Part shown: piece after piece, positions 63,671 through 64,000 of the stretch
Numbering within the stretch: the stretch's first letter is position 1
How the letters are laid out: each line of letters opens with the position of its first letter
NCBI RefSeq assembly: GCF_023115355.1
Contig: NZ_CP096019.1
Coordinates: 2,356,001-2,420,000, forward strand
Length of the DNA stretch: 64,000 nt
Source of the DNA: Halocatena salina
Lineage (GTDB): Archaea; Halobacteriota; Halobacteria; Halobacteriales; Haloarculaceae
Direction: 5' to 3'
Notes under the pieces: model-generated
The model's input: only the letters and a program-made list of their open reading frames with translations
Database searches by the model: none
What the model was told of the DNA's origin: nothing
Translations under genes and position numbers: made by a program

Positions 63671-64000
63671 CGAACACGAACCACACGTACGAACTCGCGG
63701 TCACACGAGACTTCGTCGCACAGCACTATCTCACTGTCCCCGACCCGGGGGCTGAGGGTGACGTTCATAGTCACCGATACACCGTCGAACTGCGGTTCGC
63801 TGGACCGACGCTCGATGAGTACGGCTACCTCGTCGACATCGACGCCGTGAACGCTGTTCTCGACGATCTTGAAGAACGATACCGGGACGCCAAGCTCAAC
63901 GATCTTCCCGAGTTCGAGGGAACCAATCCGAGCGTCGAGCGATTTGCCCGGTTGTTCGGTGATCGCGTCGAAAACGAGATCCCCGAGCCGAATCCGACGG
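63667..64000 (+). CDS. 6-pyruvoyl-tetrahydropterin synthase / QueD-like protein (3' end outside window)
   Basis: 111 residues visible, cut by the window end. The zinc-site histidines are His in DFVAQHYL and the pair in HSHRYTVEL; GYLVDIDAVNAVLDDL and LNDLPEFEGTNPSVERFARLF are the family's later motifs. The family makes pterins or 6-carboxytetrahydropterin. In this operon with sugar and lipid genes its product may be a small molecule other than a tRNA or folate precursor; that is only inference. Confidence 0.88.
   Translation, partial: MTNTNHTYELAVTRDFVAQHYLTVPDPGAEGDVHSHRYTVELRFAGPTLDEYGYLVDIDAVNAVLDDLEERYRDAKLNDLPEFEGTNPSVERFARLFGDRVENEIPEPNPT

Noticed and set aside
1-64000. CRISPR array, tRNA, rRNA or insertion sequence
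   Set aside because: No regularly spaced direct repeats, no cloverleaf with CCA-end or TTCGA arm that I could confirm, and no transposase or TnpB motifs were seen. The five palindromes are tens of kilobases apart and are not an array.

Overview
The window is a chromosome-like stretch of a haloarchaeon (class Halobacteria; I do not assign a genus). The signs are very acidic proteins, twin-arginine lipoprotein signals on most exported proteins, AT-rich TATA elements about 25-30 nt before start codons (leaderless transcripts), many GTG starts, HTH-10 (bacterio-opsin-activator type) regulators, a plant-type 2Fe-2S ferredoxin with a J-domain, a TIGR03557-type F420 enzyme and several small families seen mainly in haloarchaea. 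I saw no rRNA, tRNA, CRISPR array or intact insertion sequence.

Layout. 1-3.9 kb: end of a purU-like gene, J-domain ferredoxin, a winged-helix regulator and a two-gene ABC-2 exporter. 4.2-9.5 kb: complete phosphate uptake operon pstS-pstC-pstA-pstB-phoU. 9.6-14.7 kb: small regulators, a secreted polysaccharide deacetylase and a secreted three-domain chitinase, separated by a 1.2 kb gene-poor gap. 15-32 kb: a glucuronoxylan/xylose island. It holds an IclR regulator (XacR-like), alpha-ketoglutarate semialdehyde dehydrogenase, Gfo6-type xylose dehydrogenase, a peptide/oligosaccharide-type ABC importer, GH67 alpha-glucuronidase, 2-keto-3-deoxypentonate dehydratase and a GH3 glycosidase. Together these would import glucuronate-decorated xylo-oligosaccharides, trim them, and oxidise xylose to alpha-ketoglutarate; the pentonate dehydratase and lactonase are not in the window.

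33-41 kb reads as a stress region: a frameshifted MhqD-like esterase beside an intact MhqO-like VOC protein, a 15-cysteine copper-protein candidate, Mn catalase, a lone SdhB paralogue and a decayed DUF892 gene. 41-56 kb: scattered housekeeping and stress genes, among them an F420 enzyme, CPA1 antiporter, FAD/Rieske oxidoreductase, a uracil-DNA-glycosylase-like protein without cysteines, a DUF389 protein, a CBS protein with a RaiA-like tail, a MOT1-type transporter, UspA and two HTH-10 regulators. 56.7-58.5 kb: an ABCE1/RLI homologue with both ATPase sites intact but every iron-sulfur cysteine replaced. 58.5-64 kb: a glycosyltransferase divergent from a tightly packed operon (Gfo/Idh/MocA-aldo/keto reductase fusion, CDP-alcohol phosphatidyltransferase, MDR dehydrogenase, PTPS-family enzyme running off the end).

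The strongest candidates for something undescribed are (1) the Fe-S-less ABCE1 paralogue, (2) a family of five imperfect 24-bp palindromes (CATTACA-N10-TGTAATG) lying one each in the five largest gene-free gaps, and (3) the Gfo-AKR fusion operon next to a phospholipid-headgroup transferase.
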